Shown: positions 1-7,417, numbered from the stretch's first letter. The stretch is DNA of 12,025 bases from Rickettsia typhi (GCA_943325485.2 CALPPP020000019.1:1-12025), one strand, 5' to 3'. Notes: generated by a model from the sequence alone, not told the origin. Numbers and translations: made by a program.

Positions 1-233
1 GCCGCAGTGCAAAACCTTCGCTTGATGCTCGGCGTTTAGCTCTCATTGCGCAGAGTTGTCATTGCGCAAAGTTGTCATTGCGAGCGAAGCGAAGCAATCT
101 GGCGAGTCGCTAATGTCCTACTTCGTTAGTTTGCTTCGTCGCTACGCTCCTCGCAATGACGGGGAATTGCTTCGCTCCTCGCAATGACGGGGGATTGCTT
201 CGCTTCGCTCGCAATGACGAGCTCAAGATTGCT
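1..233. other. Gene-free left edge
   Basis: No credible coding region is seen here. Apart from the repeat cluster at 43–219, bases 1–42 show no recognisable signal. Open frames crossing the repeats encode only the low-complexity peptides such repeats always give. Confidence 0.6.
43..219. repeat. Cluster of GTCATTGCG / GATTGCTTCG dispersed repeats
   Basis: Three TCATTGCG starts lie exactly 16 bases apart at 43, 59 and 75. The first two units (43–58 and 59–74) differ at one base. The third opens a longer element at 74–99, which returns as a perfect 26-bp reverse complement at 193–218. Two degenerate inverted copies sit between them, at about 131–161 and 165–190. The sequence type is a well-known, very abundant short palindromic repeat of proteobacterial intergenic regions; no transposase is visible. 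The cluster lies just beyond the recX stop, so on the recX transcript it could fold into a large stem and act as a terminator or RNA-stabilising structure. That role is inferred. There is no poly-T tract typical of an intrinsic terminator. Confidence 0.85.
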
Positions 234-728
234 TTAGTCTTCTGACAGACCAGAGACAACTTGTCGCACCACCTCGCCCGAAAAACCGCGGCTGGCCAAA
301 AACCGGGCTTGCTTGTTGCGCTCCGAGGCGGAGGAGGCAAGAAGGCCGAATTTCTTTTCCCATACGCCCCGCGCCCTTGCTAACTCTGTTCCCTTAAGTT
401 CTGCCATGGTTTCGGCCACCATGTCGGCGCTCACGCCTTTGGCCTGCAACTCTTGGCGAAGCCTTGATGCACCTAGCTTGCTGGAGCGTCGGTTGACCAA
501 GGTTTCCACCACCCGCGCGTCATCTACCAAGCCTTTGGCAGCCAACTGCGCCAAGGCCTGCTCGACTTCCTCTGGGCTGGCATCTGCCGCTGTGAGTTTG
601 TCGCTGAGTTCTTGGCGGGAGTATTCACGCTGGGCCAGCAAGCTGACGGCTTTGGCTTTGACCGTTGGCGGGTTGACCGCACCGCCTTGCACCACCTTGA
701 AAGGCCAATTCACCACGACGGCGCTCAC
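234..728 (-). CDS. recX: Regulatory protein RecX
   Basis: The 164-residue product is a RecX-type modulator, a family that binds RecA filaments and limits their extension and activity in the cytoplasm. It shows the usual all-helical repeat pattern: [12 protein letters not shown] at about residues 35–46, a [17 protein letters not shown] segment, [16 protein letters not shown], and a final RFLASRGF helix region. Length fits the family (about 150–165). The start is GTG at 728, which overlaps the recA stop as GTGA, so translation is probably coupled and RecX is made from the recA transcript under SOS control. The first 18 or so residues are poorly conserved in such proteins, so a later start cannot be excluded, but no better start with a ribosome site is evident. 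The gene is followed by the repeat cluster. Confidence 0.93.
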   Translation of the reverse strand: MSAVVVNWPFKVVQGGAVNPPTVKAKAVSLLAQREYSRQELSDKLTAADASPEEVEQALAQLAAKGLVDDARVVETLVNRRSSKLGASRLRQELQAKGVSADMVAETMAELKGTELARARGVWEKKFGLLASSASERNKQARFLASRGFSGEVVRQVVSGLSED

Positions 729-1786
729 TTGACAGCTTGCAACTTGGGTTCTTCGACCTCAGCGGGCAGCAAAGGAATGCCCAAGGACTCGCGCACCTTG
801 TTTTCGATTTCAAAGGCCAACTCGGGGTTCTCACGCAAAAACTCGCGTGAATTGTCGCGACCTTGGCCGATTTTTTCGCCTTGGTAGGCATACCAAGCGC
901 CGGACTTGTCAACGATCTTGGCGGCCACGCCCATGTCGATGATTTCGCCATGGCGGCTGATGCCCTCGCCAAACAAAATGTCGAATTCGGCGGTTTTGAA
1001 CGGGGGTGCCACTTTGTTTTTGACGACCTTGACCTTGGTTTCGTTGCCAATGGACTCTTCACCCTTTTTGATGGTGCCTGTGCGGCGTATGTCTAAACGC
1101 ACAGAGGCGTAGAACTTGAGCGCATTGCCGCCGGTGGTGGTTTCGGGTGAGCCGAACATGACGCCGATCTTCATGCGGATTTGGTTAATGAAAATGACGG
1201 TGCAATTGGTTTTCTTGATGTGCGCGGTGAGCTTGCGCAGGGCTTGGCTCATGAGGCGGGCTTGCAGGCCGGGCAGGGAGTCGCCCATTTCGCCTTCCAA
1301 CTCAGCCTTAGGGGTCAAAGCCGCCACCGAGTCGATGACGATGAGGTCAACCGCGCCCGAGCGCACCAAGCTGTCGACAATTTCCAGCGCTTGCTCGCCA
1401 GTGTCTGGTTGGCTGATGAGCAACTCTTGCAGATTGACGCCCAGCTTTTGCGCGTATTGAACGTCCAAGGCATGCTCGGCATCCACAAAGGCACAGGTGC
1501 CTGCCATTTTTTGCATTTCAGCAATGACTTGCAAAGTAAGGGTGGTTTTGCCTGAAGACTCGGGGCCGTAAATTTCGATGACACGACCGCGTGGCAGACC
1601 GCCCACGCCCAAGGCCACATCCAAGCCCAGCGATCCGGTGGACACCACTTGGATGTCTTCGATGGCCTCGCCCTCGCCCAAACGCATGATGGTGCCCTTG
1701 CCAAACTGCTTTTCAATTTGAGCCAAGGCTGCTTGCAGTGCTTTTGCCTTTTCGCCGGCGGCGGCGATGCTTTTCACGTTGTCCAT
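725..1786 (-). CDS. recA: Recombinase RecA
   Basis: RecA forms ATP-dependent filaments on single-stranded DNA, drives strand exchange and triggers LexA self-cleavage. The product has 353 residues, the same length as E. coli RecA. Visible features are the start [18 protein letters not shown], Walker [10 protein letters not shown] at residues 74–82, a Walker B region around [10 protein letters not shown], loop 1 around [19 protein letters not shown], and the filament/DNA segment [22 protein letters not shown]. The frame is open 18 codons further upstream. The start at 1786 is preferred because it gives the family N-terminus and follows a strong AGGAG site (about 1793–1797) by six bases. The C-terminal tail is short and less acidic than in E. 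coli. A promoter and two LexA-type sites lie upstream, and recX follows with a 4-base overlap. Confidence 0.98.
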   Translation of the reverse strand: MDNVKSIAAAGEKAKALQAALAQIEKQFGKGTIMRLGEGEAIEDIQVVSTGSLGLDVALGVGGLPRGRVIEIYGPESSGKTTLTLQVIAEMQKMAGTCAFVDAEHALDVQYAQKLGVNLQELLISQPDTGEQALEIVDSLVRSGAVDLIVIDSVAALTPKAELEGEMGDSLPGLQARLMSQALRKLTAHIKKTNCTVIFINQIRMKIGVMFGSPETTTGGNALKFYASVRLDIRRTGTIKKGEESIGNETKVKVVKNKVAPPFKTAEFDILFGEGISRHGEIIDMGVAAKIVDKSGAWYAYQGEKIGQGRDNSREFLRENPELAFEIENKVRESLGIPLLPAEVEEPKLQAVK

Positions 1787-1791
1787 GGAAA

Positions 1792-1799
1792 TCTCCTTT
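1792..1799 (-). promoter_or_regulatory. Strong ribosome binding site deciding the recA start
   Basis: On the minus strand the sequence reads AAAGGAGA, with AGGAG six bases before the ATG at 1786. It identifies that ATG rather than the in-frame upstream start at 1840 as the recA start. Confidence 0.8.
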
Positions 1800-1830
1800 A
1801 AGGTCAATGGGTTGTGCGACACATCGAAAC

Positions 1831-1846
1831 CTGTCACCAACCACAG
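1831..1846 (-). promoter_or_regulatory. LexA-type SOS box, promoter-distal copy
   Basis: The 16 bases fit CTGT-N8-ACAG exactly (CTGTCACCAACCACAG on the plus strand), the half-site pattern of proteobacterial LexA boxes. The middle eight bases are not AT-rich, unlike strong E. coli boxes, so affinity may be modest. One base separates it from the other box at 1848–1863. It lies in the recA leader downstream of the predicted transcription start. Binding is inferred, not shown. Confidence 0.6.
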
Positions 1847-1847
1847 G

Positions 1848-1863
1848 CTGGATGCTTGAACAG
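1848..1863 (-). promoter_or_regulatory. LexA-type SOS box of recA
   Basis: On the minus strand this reads CTGTTCAAGCATCCAG inside TACTGTTCAAGCATCCAG. It is strikingly like the E. coli recA operator TACTGTATGAGCATACAG, sharing TACTGT, AGCAT and CAG; the second half-site is CCAG rather than ACAG. It sits immediately downstream of the predicted -10 (1865–1870), where bound LexA would block the recA transcription start. Confidence 0.72.
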
Positions 1864-1864
1864 T

Positions 1865-1893
1865 ACTTTATCCGTCTTGTACTTTACTGTAAA
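1865..1893 (-). promoter_or_regulatory. recA sigma-70 promoter
   Basis: On the minus strand TTTACA (1893–1888, five of six matches to TTGACA) is separated by exactly 17 bases from TAAAGT (1870–1865, four of six matches to TATAAT). The predicted start falls near 1858, within the SOS box at 1848–1863, and leaves a leader of about 70 bases before recA. The -35 hexamer overlaps the left arm of an inverted repeat at 1889–1914 that may be an operator of the divergent MarR gene. Confidence 0.68.
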
Positions 1894-1914
1894 CTCTTTT
1901 TTTGGTCAGTTTAC
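1889..1914. promoter_or_regulatory. Inverted repeat, candidate MarR-type operator
   Basis: GTAAACT (1889–1895) and AGTTTAC (1908–1914) form a perfect 7-bp inverted repeat with 12 bases between. It lies just before the MarR-family gene and overlaps the recA -35 element. MarR proteins usually bind such palindromes in their own promoters, so autoregulation is likely and an effect on recA is possible. The assignment rests only on position and symmetry. Confidence 0.4.
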
Positions 1915-1928
1915 CTTACGATATAGCC

Positions 1929-2417
1929 ATGGCTTTTAACCTGCTCCCCTGCGCCCAAGACTGGCGGCAATCGCATCTCGGGCGTCTGCTGGGCCACGCG
2001 ATGCGCCGCTTTGACGCCAGGGTGTTGGTGCTGATGGCGCAGCACATTGACGCGCCCTTGGCCTTGTCCAATTTGGCGGCGCGTGACAAGGTGAGTGCGG
2101 CGCACATCCACATCACACGGCACCTGCCTTTGCAGGGCGCAAGGTTGAATGAACTCGCTGCCATGGCCGGCATGAGCAAGCAAGCCATGGGCGACTTGGT
2201 CAACCAATGCGTGGCCTGGGGCGTGGTGCGGCGTGAAGACGACGAGGCGGACGCGCGTGCCAAGCGCATTGTGTTTACCGAGACAGGTCTTTCATGGCTG
2301 AAAGCCTTTGAAGCTGCCACCGCCCAAACCGAAGAAGAGTTTCGCCAAGAAGTCGGTGCCGATGTGGCCACCGTTGTCAGCTTGGGGCTGGAAGCCTATG
2401 CCGCAGACTGGCGTTAA
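1929..2417 (+). CDS. MarR-family transcriptional regulator
   Basis: The 162-residue protein has the MarR winged-helix layout. An N-terminal helical region (about residues 1–40) is followed by a helix-turn-helix with LNELAAMAGMSKQAMGDLVNQC (about 77–98) and a wing VVRREDDEADARAKRIVFTETG with the typical D-x-R-A-K pattern, then C-terminal dimerisation helices. Such dimeric repressors usually respond to small phenolic or oxidative ligands. The chosen start is ATG at 1929. The frame is also open from a TTG at 1902, but that would lie inside the predicted operator. No good ribosome site is seen before either start. The gene is divergent from recA with about 140 bases between start codons and is followed after 76 bases by a two-component pair. 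Its ligand and targets cannot be read from the sequence. Confidence 0.88.
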   Translation: MAFNLLPCAQDWRQSHLGRLLGHAMRRFDARVLVLMAQHIDAPLALSNLAARDKVSAAHIHITRHLPLQGARLNELAAMAGMSKQAMGDLVNQCVAWGVVRREDDEADARAKRIVFTETGLSWLKAFEAATAQTEEEFRQEVGADVATVVSLGLEAYAADWR

Positions 2418-2456
2418 CCCCCATCATTTACTGTGAATCTGCCTCTAAGTTCAACC

Positions 2457-2485
2457 TAGAATGGAAAAAACACAGTCGAGGGGAG
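2457..2485 (+). promoter_or_regulatory. Possible -10 element and ribosome site of the response regulator
   Basis: TAGAAT at 2457–2462 matches the -10 consensus at five of six bases, but no convincing -35 is seen at the right distance. GAGGGGAG at 2478–2485 is a strong ribosome site eight bases before the ATG at 2494, and it decides that start over the ATG at 2461. The 76-base gap after the MarR gene shows nothing else. Confidence 0.4.
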
Positions 2486-2493
2486 TCAAGCGT

Positions 2494-3195
2494 ATGCGCA
2501 TACTGATCGCTGAAGATGACCAGGTGCTGGCAGACGGTTTGTTGCGAACCCTGCGAGCCTCCGGCGCTGCCGTCGACCATGTCGCCAACGGCACCGAAGC
2601 CGATGCCGCTTTGATGACCTCCCAAGAATTTGACCTCATCATCCTCGACTTGGGCCTGCCCAAGATGCACGGCTTAGAAGTTCTCAAGCGGCTTCGCGCC
2701 CGAGGCAACAACCTCCCCGTGCTGATCCTTACCGCCGCCGACAGCGTGGAAGAACGCGTCAAGGGTTTGGACTATGGCGCGGACGACTACATGGCCAAAC
2801 CGTTTTCCCTGCAAGAGTTGGAGGCGCGGGTGCGCGCCCTGACCCGCCGCGGCATGGGCAGCACCACCGCCACCATCAACCACGGCCCTTTGGTGTACGA
2901 CCAAGCAGGACGGGTTGCCACCATCGATGGACGTATGGTCGAGTTATCAGCGCGAGAACTGGGTTTGCTAGAGGTGTTGTTGCAACGCTCGGGCCGCTTG
3001 GTCAGCAAAGACCAGTTGGTCGAGCGCTTATGCGAATGGGGCGAAGAGGTGAGCAATAACGCCATCGAGGTGTACATCCACCGCCTGCGCAAGAAGATTG
3101 AAAAGGGACCTATCCGTATCGCCACGGTGCGCGGCTTGGGTTACTGTTTGGAAAAGATCCACCCCGCTACTGATACCGCACAGCCTGCACCGTGA
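2494..3195 (+). CDS. OmpR-type response regulator (TctD/QseB-like)
   Basis: The 233-residue regulator has an N-terminal receiver domain (about 1–118) and a C-terminal winged-helix DNA-binding domain (about 128–225). Receiver residues are all present: acidic pair E7, D8 and D9 region, phospho-acceptor D52 in IILDLGLPKMHG, T80, and K102 in MAKPF. The effector domain shows the OmpR-like LSARELGLLEVLLQRSGRLVSKDQL and NAIEVYIHRLRKKI-x-TVRGLGY motifs. The start is placed at 2494 behind a strong GAGGGGAG site. It overlaps the kinase gene downstream by four bases (GTGA), so the two form one translationally coupled pair. The genes it controls are unknown; the iron transport genes beyond the kinase are candidates only through proximity. 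Confidence 0.95.
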   Translation: MRILIAEDDQVLADGLLRTLRASGAAVDHVANGTEADAALMTSQEFDLIILDLGLPKMHGLEVLKRLRARGNNLPVLILTAADSVEERVKGLDYGADDYMAKPFSLQELEARVRALTRRGMGSTTATINHGPLVYDQAGRVATIDGRMVELSARELGLLEVLLQRSGRLVSKDQLVERLCEWGEEVSNNAIEVYIHRLRKKIEKGPIRIATVRGLGYCLEKIHPATDTAQPAP

Positions 3196-4613
3196 AGCTT
3201 TTTCAACGCCGCCAACGCTCTTTGTTTGGCGAAATTCTCGATTGGATGCTCACGCCTTTTTTGCTGCTGTGGCCCATCACTTTTGGTTTGACTTGGTTGA
3301 TTGCCGAGGGCATTGCCAGCGTTCCTTTCGACCGCAGCTTGGGGCAAAACGCCCGCGCGCTTGCGCAACTGGTGCAAAGCGATGAAAGCACGGTGCGCTT
3401 CGAACTCCCTTTGCCGGCCAGTGAAATTTTGCATGCTGACGAAACCGACGATGTGTACTACCAAGTGCTTGGGGCGAAAGGTGAGTATTTGGGCGGCGAC
3501 AAGGAATTGCCTCTGCCGCAAGAAGATGAAAAACTGGTCACCGATGAGCTGCGTTTGCGTGACGATGTGCGCAAAGGCGTGCCCGTGCGGGTGGCCTATA
3601 TCTGGGTGCGCGTCAAACCCTCGTCAGCACGTCCTGCGCTGGTGCAAGTGGCCGAAACCTTGGAAAAACGCTCGGTGCTGGCCAATGAAATTATCAAAGG
3701 TGTGATGCTGCCGCAGTTTGTCATCTTGCCCCTGGCCGTCTTGCTGATTTGGTTGGCGCTGGCGCGAGGCATTCAGCCGCTCAATGAATTGGAGCAACGC
3801 ATACGCCAGCGCAAGACTGACGATATGAGCCCCTTGGACGAAAGCGTGGTGCCTATCGAGGTCTCACCTCTGGTGTCATCCATCAACGATTTGCTGCAAC
3901 GCTTGCAAGACTCGATTGCCACCCAAAAACGTTTTTTGGCTGACGCTGCGCACCAACTGAAAACCCCGCTGGCGGGTCTGCGCATGCAAGCTGACTTGGC
4001 CTTGCGCAAAGACGCCAATGCCGACGATTTAAAGCAGTCGCTGCACCACATTGGTCGCGCCAGCATTCGCGCAACCCACACCGTGAACCAACTGCTGGCT
4101 TTGGCACGCGCAGAAAGCAGCGGCGCACCTGTGGCCAAACACGCCTGCGACCTGAGCAGCCTCACCATGGAGGTGGTGAAAGACTGTTTGCCGCGGGCCA
4201 TGGACAAACACATCGACCTGGGCTTTGACGATGCGTGTGATTCGGCAGGGCTGCAAGGCAACCCGACCTTGCTCAAAGAGATGGTGCGCAACCTGATCGA
4301 AAACGCCTTGAACTACACAAGCTCTAACGCTGAGCATCCTGGTGTGGTGACAGCGCGTGTTTCGCGCAATATCAAAAATGAACTGGTGTTGCAGGTGGAA
4401 GACTCGGGGCCAGGCATTCCTGCGGCCGAGCGCGAACGCATCTTTGAGCCCTTCTACCGCATACTGGGTACCGAGGCCGATGGCTCGGGCCTGGGTTTGC
4501 CCATCGTGCTTGAAATAGCCCATCAACACGGCGCAACAGTGACGCTGCAAGAAACCCACCCTGGGCACAACCCGCCTGGGGCGCAATTCAGCGTGGTATT
4601 TACACAGACTTAA
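3192..4613 (+). CDS. Sensor histidine kinase, TctE type
   Basis: The 473-residue inner-membrane kinase has a first membrane segment at about 19–42, a periplasmic region of about 125 residues, and a second segment at about 170–191. A HAMP-like linker, a dimerisation domain with phospho-acceptor H254 (AAHQLKTPLAGLR), and a HATPase domain follow. The HATPase domain has an N box NLIENALNY starting at N367, a G1 box D404-SGPGI and a G2 box GSGLGLPI near 431. The N-terminal sensor region resembles the 2CSK_N domain of TctE-like kinases, which in characterised cases respond to tricarboxylates such as citrate. That makes an organic acid or a ferric-citrate signal possible here, but this is inference. 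The GTG start overlaps the regulator stop. The stop overlaps that of the convergent fbpC by four bases. Confidence 0.94.
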   Translation: MKLFQRRQRSLFGEILDWMLTPFLLLWPITFGLTWLIAEGIASVPFDRSLGQNARALAQLVQSDESTVRFELPLPASEILHADETDDVYYQVLGAKGEYLGGDKELPLPQEDEKLVTDELRLRDDVRKGVPVRVAYIWVRVKPSSARPALVQVAETLEKRSVLANEIIKGVMLPQFVILPLAVLLIWLALARGIQPLNELEQRIRQRKTDDMSPLDESVVPIEVSPLVSSINDLLQRLQDSIATQKRFLADAAHQLKTPLAGLRMQADLALRKDANADDLKQSLHHIGRASIRATHTVNQLLALARAESSGAPVAKHACDLSSLTMEVVKDCLPRAMDKHIDLGFDDACDSAGLQGNPTLLKEMVRNLIENALNYTSSNAEHPGVVTARVSRNIKNELVLQVEDSGPGIPAAERERIFEPFYRILGTEADGSGLGLPIVLEIAHQHGATVTLQETHPGHNPPGAQFSVVFTQT

Positions 4614-5677
4614 GCGCTGGCTTTGGCGAAAGTGACCACATGGTCCACTTCAGCGCGTATGCCTATCCACTCGCCTATGTGATGGTCGTGGTGGCTGGGC
4701 ACATGGGCCATTAGAGTTTGGCCGCTGTCGAGCAACAGCGTGTACAAAAATTCCGAGCCCCGAAAAGCTTTGCGAATGATTTGTGCTTTGACCTGCGCGG
4801 CATCGTCGTGCACGATATCGTCAGCGCGTAAAAGCACATCGCATTCACCGATCTGAGGTGTTTGTGCATGGGCTGCCATGGTTTCGCGCAACTCACCCAA
4901 TGGGGTGTGCAGCACAACCTCATTGCCTTCTTGTTTCATCGTGGCAGGCGCAAACACACCATGGCCGATGAACTCCGCCACAAAGCGGGTGGCCGGTCGG
5001 TGGTACAAATGGTAGGCATCGTCCCACTGCTCAAGCTGGCCTTGGTGCATCACCCCAATCACGTCGCCCAGCGCAAACGCTTCGAGTTGGTCATGGGTCA
5101 CAAACAAGGCGGTGGTATTGGCCATCTTGAGGATGGAGCGCAGCTCATGCGCCAAACGCTCGCGCAAATCCACGTCCAGATTGGAGAAGGGCTCGTCCAG
5201 CAAAAGCAACTGAGGTTGAGGAGCCAAGGCTCGCGCCAAGGCCACCCTTTGCTGCTGCCCACCCGAGAGTTCGTGAGCGTAACGCTGCCCACTGTTGTCC
5301 AAGCCCACCAAAGCCAAAACATCTTTGACGCGGGCACGCTGCCTGTCCAGCGGCCAGCGGTGCAAGCCAAACGCGATGTTTTGCGCCACATTCAAATGCG
5401 GAAACAGCGCATAGTCTTGGAACACCATGCCAATGCGGCGCTCTTCTGGCGGCAGATGGATGCCATGGCCACTGACCACCACGCCGTCGATGCTGATCTC
5501 ACCCGCACTGATTTTTTCTAAACCCGCCACGGCGCGCAGCAGCGTGGTCTTGCCGCAACCCGAGGGGCCGATCAACACACCCATCTGCCCGGCTTGCAGT
5601 TGCAGGCTCACGCTGTCGACCGCTGCGCGTTGGCGGCCTGGGTAGTGCACTTGCAAGGCGTTGACTTGGAGAAACAT
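4610..5677 (-). CDS. fbpC: Ferric iron ABC transporter, ATP-binding subunit
   Basis: The 355-residue cytoplasmic ATPase energises ferric iron import with the permease and binding protein encoded across the divergent gap. Motifs in order are Walker A GPSGCGKTT at 37–45, Q loop Q87 in VFQDYALFP, signature LSGGQQQRVALARAL at 137–151, Walker B LLLLDEPFSNLD at 157–168, and switch H195. After about residue 235 comes a C-terminal OB-like (TOBE) region typical of the FbpC/PotA/MalK group. Iron specificity is inferred from the adjacent fbpB and fbpA and from FbpC-like length. It is transcribed opposite to its partners, unlike the common fbpABC order. A TACAAT at 5690–5685 would place transcription start almost at the ATG, so the mRNA may be leaderless. 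Its stop overlaps that of the sensor kinase. Confidence 0.93.
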   Translation of the reverse strand: MFLQVNALQVHYPGRQRAAVDSVSLQLQAGQMGVLIGPSGCGKTTLLRAVAGLEKISAGEISIDGVVVSGHGIHLPPEERRIGMVFQDYALFPHLNVAQNIAFGLHRWPLDRQRARVKDVLALVGLDNSGQRYAHELSGGQQQRVALARALAPQPQLLLLDEPFSNLDVDLRERLAHELRSILKMANTTALFVTHDQLEAFALGDVIGVMHQGQLEQWDDAYHLYHRPATRFVAEFIGHGVFAPATMKQEGNEVVLHTPLGELRETMAAHAQTPQIGECDVLLRADDIVHDDAAQVKAQIIRKAFRGSEFLYTLLLDSGQTLMAHVPSHHDHHIGEWIGIRAEVDHVVTFAKASA

Positions 5678-5681
5678 GCTT

Positions 5682-5730
5682 CAGATTGTAGGCATCTGAC
5701 TTTTCTCACATACCCGCTGCCTACAATCTG
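5682..5730. promoter_or_regulatory. Perfect 13-bp inverted repeat with divergent TACAAT elements (fbpC/fbpB)
   Basis: Arms at 5682–5694 (CAGATTGTAGGCA) and 5718–5730 (TGCCTACAATCTG) are exact reverse complements with a 23-base loop. Each arm carries TACAAT, a good -10 hexamer, pointing outward towards fbpC (5690–5685) and fbpB (5722–5727). No strong -35 is seen at 17 bases on either side, which would suit an activator-dependent or repressible divergent promoter. The same arms could also base-pair in DNA or RNA. The function is inferred from position. Confidence 0.6.
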
Positions 5731-5763
5731 CCTTTTGACCCAGTCGCTTGCCGCGACGACCCC

Positions 5764-7368
5764 ATGCGCCTGATTTCATTGTTGCGGTTGTTGGTAATTG
5801 TGCTGTTGGCCATGCCCGTGCTGATGGTGCTGGCTGCTTGGCTGCAGTGGAACGACGCCTCGGCTGATATCTTGCTCGGCATGGCCAGCACCGTCTTGCC
5901 CAGCTATGTGGTGAGCAGTTTGGGCCTGTGTTTTTGGGTGGCTATAGGCGTGATCAGCATGGGCAGTGTGAGCGCGGCGGCCGTCACTTTGTTTGACTTC
6001 AAGGGGCGACGCAGCATGGAATGGGCGCTGCTGTTGCCCTTGGCCATGCCAGCGTATGTGGTGGCTTATGCCTACAGCGATTTCTTGCAATTCAGCGGCC
6101 CCTTGCAAACCGGTTTGCGTGCTTGGTTGGGCTGGCAAGGCCCACTTTGGCCCGATGTGCGCAGCCTGTGGGGTGCGGCAGCAGTGCTGAGTTTTGCGCT
6201 TTACCCCTATGTGTATTTGTTGGTGCGTGCTGCATTGGTGGAACGCGCCCCGCAGTTGATGGAAGCTGCTCGTTTGTTGGGTGCCGATTTGCCACGGCGC
6301 ATTTTCCGCGTGGCGCTTCCTTTGGCTCGTCCTGCCATTGCCGCAGGCACCGCTTTGGCGTTGATGGAAACGCTGGCAGATTTTGGCGTGAGCAGTTATT
6401 TTGGCGTGACCACTTTTTCAACCGGCATTTACAAAGCTTGGTTGGTGATGGATGACCGCGTGGCGGCGGCTCAGCTGGCCACTTTTTTGTTGCTGTTGGT
6501 CGCGCTGATGCTGCGCCTTGAACAAAAAGCCCAAGCCCGCTTGCGCTTTGCCAGTCAGCGCAGCATGGGACGCGGCGCTGAGTCACAGCCTTTGCAACTC
6601 AAAGGGTGGCCAGCGGCTTTGGCCTTGCTGCTGTGTGCCATGCCCGTGCTGCTGGGCTTTGTCTTGCCTTTGCTGGTCATGGCCCACGCACTGTGGGTTC
6701 ACAGCCAGAGCGTGTGGATTGATTGGCTGAAGTTTTCAGTTTGGATGGGCAACAGCCTTTACCTTGGCTTGTTGACCGCTGTGCTGGCGGTGGGCTTGGC
6801 ACTGTCATTAGCCTTCAGTCAGCGCGTTCATGGTGGCGTTTGGCAGCGCTTGAGCACACAGGCAGTTGGTTTGGGTTATGCCGTCCCCGGCGTCATCATC
6901 GTGGTTGGCTTGTTGCTGCCGATTGGCTGGTTGCAGCAGGCATGGCCCCAAAGCCAAGCAGGCTACTGGTTGACCGCCACCATCTTGGGCTTGGTGTGGG
7001 CCTACCTTGTTCGTTTTATTGCAGTGGCGCTGCAAGCGGTGCAAACCGGCTATACCCGCATTCCTCTGAGCACCGACGAGGCTTCGCGCACCTTGGGGGT
7101 GTTTCGCACCGCTTTGTTCAGCCGTGTGCATTGGCCTTTGCTCAAACGCTCTACTGCTGCGGCCCTGTTATTGGTGTTGGTGGATGTGATGAAGGAACTC
7201 CCTGCCACCTTGGTGCTACGCCCCTTCAACACCGACACCTTGGCGGTCATGGCCTACCAATTGGCCAGAGATGAACGCCTTGGGGAGGCGGCCCTGCCCT
7301 CGCTGGCGCTGGTACTGGTGGGTCTGTTACCCGTCATGCTTTTGAGTCGAACTTTGCGCAAAACCTGA
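5764..7368 (+). CDS. fbpB: Ferric iron ABC transporter, fused two-domain permease
   Basis: The 534-residue inner-membrane protein carries two BPD-type permease domains in one chain, as in FbpB/SfuB/FutB proteins, with about twelve hydrophobic segments. The two EAA loops that contact the ATPase are visible: EAARLLGADLPRRIFRVALPLARP from E167, and DEASRTLGVFRTALFSRVHWPLL from about E439. Both are followed by further membrane helices. N-terminal residues 1–27 form the first membrane segment. The start is ATG at 5764, with no clear ribosome site before it. It diverges from fbpC and precedes fbpA by 84 bases, so permease and ATPase are transcribed in opposite directions from one shared gap. Iron specificity comes from context; related permeases carry thiamine or putrescine. 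Confidence 0.93.
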   Translation: MRLISLLRLLVIVLLAMPVLMVLAAWLQWNDASADILLGMASTVLPSYVVSSLGLCFWVAIGVISMGSVSAAAVTLFDFKGRRSMEWALLLPLAMPAYVVAYAYSDFLQFSGPLQTGLRAWLGWQGPLWPDVRSLWGAAAVLSFALYPYVYLLVRAALVERAPQLMEAARLLGADLPRRIFRVALPLARPAIAAGTALALMETLADFGVSSYFGVTTFSTGIYKAWLVMDDRVAAAQLATFLLLLVALMLRLEQKAQARLRFASQRSMGRGAESQPLQLKGWPAALALLLCAMPVLLGFVLPLLVMAHALWVHSQSVWIDWLKFSVWMGNSLYLGLLTAVLAVGLALSLAFSQRVHGGVWQRLSTQAVGLGYAVPGVIIVVGLLLPIGWLQQAWPQSQAGYWLTATILGLVWAYLVRFIAVALQAVQTGYTRIPLSTDEASRTLGVFRTALFSRVHWPLLKRSTAAALLLVLVDVMKELPATLVLRPFNTDTLAVMAYQLARDERLGEAALPSLALVLVGLLPVMLLSRTLRKT

Positions 7369-7394
7369 TTTTTCTCTGGTTTTTTGATCTGGCG

Positions 7395-7417
7395 CAAATG
7401 CGAATAATTCTTATTTG
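7395..7417 (+). promoter_or_regulatory. Fur box upstream of fbpA
   Basis: This is a 23-base near-perfect palindrome of the form CAAAT-nn-GAAT-a-ATTC-nn-ATTTG, with 18 of 22 flanking bases symmetric about A7406. The core GCGAATAATTCTTATT closely resembles known Fur operators of the AATGAGAAT-ATTCTCATT type. It lies 36 bases before the fbpA ATG and after fbpB, so iron-dependent repression probably acts directly on fbpA and the peroxidase gene coupled to it. I see no comparable site before fbpC or fbpB. Confidence 0.75.

Noticed and set aside
43..99. Regular 16-base spacing of TCATTGCG, like a CRISPR start
   Set aside because: The period is far too short, there are no distinct spacers, and the units belong to a known dispersed palindromic repeat.
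110..340. Open frame on the minus strand across the repeat cluster
   Set aside because: Its peptide is largely the characteristic translation of the repeats (ARSVATKQ type) and it overlaps the end of recX.
4600..4640. Terminator between the sensor kinase and fbpC
   Set aside because: The stops overlap and no stem followed by a T-run is visible on either strand.
4862..5521. 219-codon plus-strand open frame inside fbpC
   Set aside because: It is antisense to all conserved ATPase motifs of fbpC and has no domain or ribosome site.
7369..7394. T-rich stretch after fbpB as an intrinsic terminator
   Set aside because: There are T-runs but no GC-rich stem before them, so readthrough into fbpA remains possible.
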